A DNA stretch of 38,087 nucleotides from Candidatus Pelagibacterales bacterium (GTDB lineage: Bacteria > Pseudomonadota > Alphaproteobacteria > TMED109). A program made the translations under genes and the position numbers. The stretch lies in NCBI GenBank assembly GCA_002732015.1, contig PCCU01000005.1, positions 5,935-44,021 on the forward strand. Direction: 5' to 3'. The first letter of the stretch is position 1, and every line of letters starts with the position of its first letter. This document shows, one piece after another, positions 36,510 through 38,087 of the stretch. Below the pieces are notes generated by a model, which saw only the letters and a program-made list of their open reading frames with translations, was not told the origin of the DNA and made no database searches.

Positions 36510-38087
36510 ATGGAAGTTAATTTTTACCCACTATTTTCTTATGAATCAACTTTTTTAATAAGTTTAATATTTATATTAATTTTAGCTTTGTACTTTTATT
36601 TTTATTTGAAGAATTTTTTTCTGAGAATTTTTATATTTCTAATTTTGTTAATTTTAGTTTTTAACCCTTTAATAAATAGCATGAGAAAACTACACCACAA
36701 AGACATTTTAATAGTAATGTATGACAAAACACAAAGTGTTATTGAAACTAAAAAAATAGACCAGTTAATTAAAGTAAAAAAGAATATTAAAGATATAATA
36801 GTAGATGAAGAGAAGTTAGAAATAGTAGAAATAGAAGTAAATAATTTAAATAATAAAGATGGAAAGATACAAACTAAAATTATAACAAATGTTCAAAAAG
36901 CCTTTCAAAAACTTGAAAAAAATAGAGTTGCTGGAGTTATAATTGTAACTGACGGTATTATTCATGACTTAGATAAAATAGAAGAAGATTTTATAGATAT
37001 TCCTATTCATTTTTTTCTATTAGGAAATAAAAATGAAAGAGACCGATCTATAATTACAGAAAATATTCCTGAATATGCTGTAGTTGGAAAGCCTATAGAT
37101 TTCATGTTTAAGATAATTGATGAAAATTTCCAAGAAGAAGTAAGCGCTAGTTTTATTTTAGATGGTATGCAAATTTTAACAAAAACTTTTATTACTAATA
37201 TTAATCATCAGATAAAATTACCTATAAATCATGCTGGAGAAAATTTACTAGAAATTAAAATTAATAATCATCCCAATGAAATTACTTTTGCTAACAATTA
37301 TAAAGTTTTTAAAATTAATGGCATTCATGAAAAACTTAGAGTTATGTTAATTTCTGGTGAACCTAATATGGGTTTAAGAAATTGGAGAAATATACTCAAT
37401 TCAGATCCATCAATTGAGCTATTACATTTTACTATTTTGCGCCCGCCATCAAAAAGAGATTTAACACCTGTAAAAGAGTTAGCTCTAATACCTTTTCCCT
37501 CGCAGGAATTATTCTCAGCAGATATATCTAAGTTTAGTTTAATTATTTTAGATCAATATACTCTTCAAGGAATTCTACCTAAAAAATATTTGGATAATAT
37601 TGTTGATTATGTAATAGGTGGAGGAGCTATTTTAAATATATCTGGACAGGAGTATCTTAGTGACAGAAGTCTTTTAAATTCTTCATTAGTAAATATTCTA
37701 CCAACTCGACCAGAAGAATTTTTTATTGGACCTTTTCTACCCTCTTTAACAGATTTAGGAAAAAGACACCCTATTACAAATACATTAGAAAAGGCCTTTA
37801 AAGACAATAAATGGGGGAAATGGTTTAGTTTTATAAAGGCTAACAAAATATCAGGACAAACTTTAATGAGTGCTAATAAATATCCTCTTTTAATTATCAA
37901 TGAAGTCTCTCAGGGGAGAGTTGCTCAAATCTTATCTGATCAAAGTTGGGTTTGGAATAAGGATAGAGAAAATAAGGGCCCACTTGTAGAATTATTAAGA
38001 AATACTATTCACTGGTTATTAAAAACTCCTGAGCTACAAGAAAATTATTTAAATGTTATTAAAAATAATAACTTTATAACCTTAAAT
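36510..38087 (+). CDS. Large membrane-anchored VWA-like / glutamine-amidotransferase-like protein, truncated by window end
   Basis: Manual translation from ATG 36510 is open for 526 codons to the last base with no stop; two N-terminal TM segments, ILIVMYDKTQS (MIDAS-like), VAGVIIVTDGII, ending LVELLRNTIHWLLKTPEL. Absent from the ORF track, presumably because no stop lies in the window. Confidence 0.85.
   Translation, partial: MEVNFYPLFSYESTFLISLIFILILALYFYFYLKNFFLRIFIFLILLILVFNPLINSMRKLHHKDILIVMYDKTQSVIETKKIDQLIKVKKNIKDIIVDEEKLEIVEIEVNNLNNKDGKIQTKIITNVQKAFQKLEKNRVAGVIIVTDGIIHDLDKIEEDFIDIPIHFFLLGNKNERDRSIITENIPEYAVVGKPIDFMFKIIDENFQEEVSASFILDGMQILTKTFITNINHQIKLPINHAGENLLEIKINNHPNEITFANNYKVFKINGIHEKLRVMLISGEPNMGLRNWRNILNSDPSIELLHFTILRPPSKRDLTPVKELALIPFPSQELFSADISKFSLIILDQYTLQGILPKKYLDNIVDYVIGGGAILNISGQEYLSDRSLLNSSLVNILPTRPEEFFIGPFLPSLTDLGKRHPITNTLEKAFKDNKWGKWFSFIKANKISGQTLMSANKYPLLIINEVSQGRVAQILSDQSWVWNKDRENKGPLVELLRNTIHWLLKTPELQENYLNVIKNNNFITLN

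Noticed and set aside
37607-37900. 97-aa minus-strand ORF at the right edge
   Set aside because: Opposite the open 526-codon membrane/VWA reading frame of the MoxR operon.
1-38087. Search by eye for tRNA/rRNA genes, CRISPR arrays, IS elements, toxin-antitoxin or phage genes
   Set aside because: Intergenic gaps are all under about 110 bp with no cloverleaf-like or repeat-spacer patterns, and no ORF matches transposase, integrase or defence families.

Overview
AT-rich, gene-dense chromosomal segment whose gene content and order look like a streamlined, low-GC alphaproteobacterium (inference from family content; no search was run). It is almost wall-to-wall housekeeping genes. These include thioredoxin reductase, MsrP, two class I aminotransferases, uvrB, an SDR + folB pair, uvrC-pgsA-moaD-moaE, ilvE, an OmpR/EnvZ-type two-component system, proC-YbjN-UbiK, hldD-lgt-MidA-like-pgeF, prs-rplY-pth-ychF, mtnP, the cytochrome bc1 operon, hemF, and CCA transferase-DUF6111-NUDIX. 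The right edge carries a MoxR / DUF58 / BatA-DUF4159 / VWA-membrane-protein operon. I found no rRNA, tRNA, CRISPR array, prophage or transposon. The least explained parts are: (i) the MoxR operon, with three consecutive VWA-like proteins whose MIDAS motifs differ and a final gene missing from the ORF track because it runs off the window; (ii) an aminotransferase that appears to start at ATT; (iii) a 10-bp inverted repeat that could sequester the ybjN ribosome-binding site; (iv) six convergent gene pairs with essentially no intergenic space, one with a terminator-like hairpin embedded in coding sequence. No clear case for an entirely novel system; the MoxR operon is the best candidate for poorly characterised biology.
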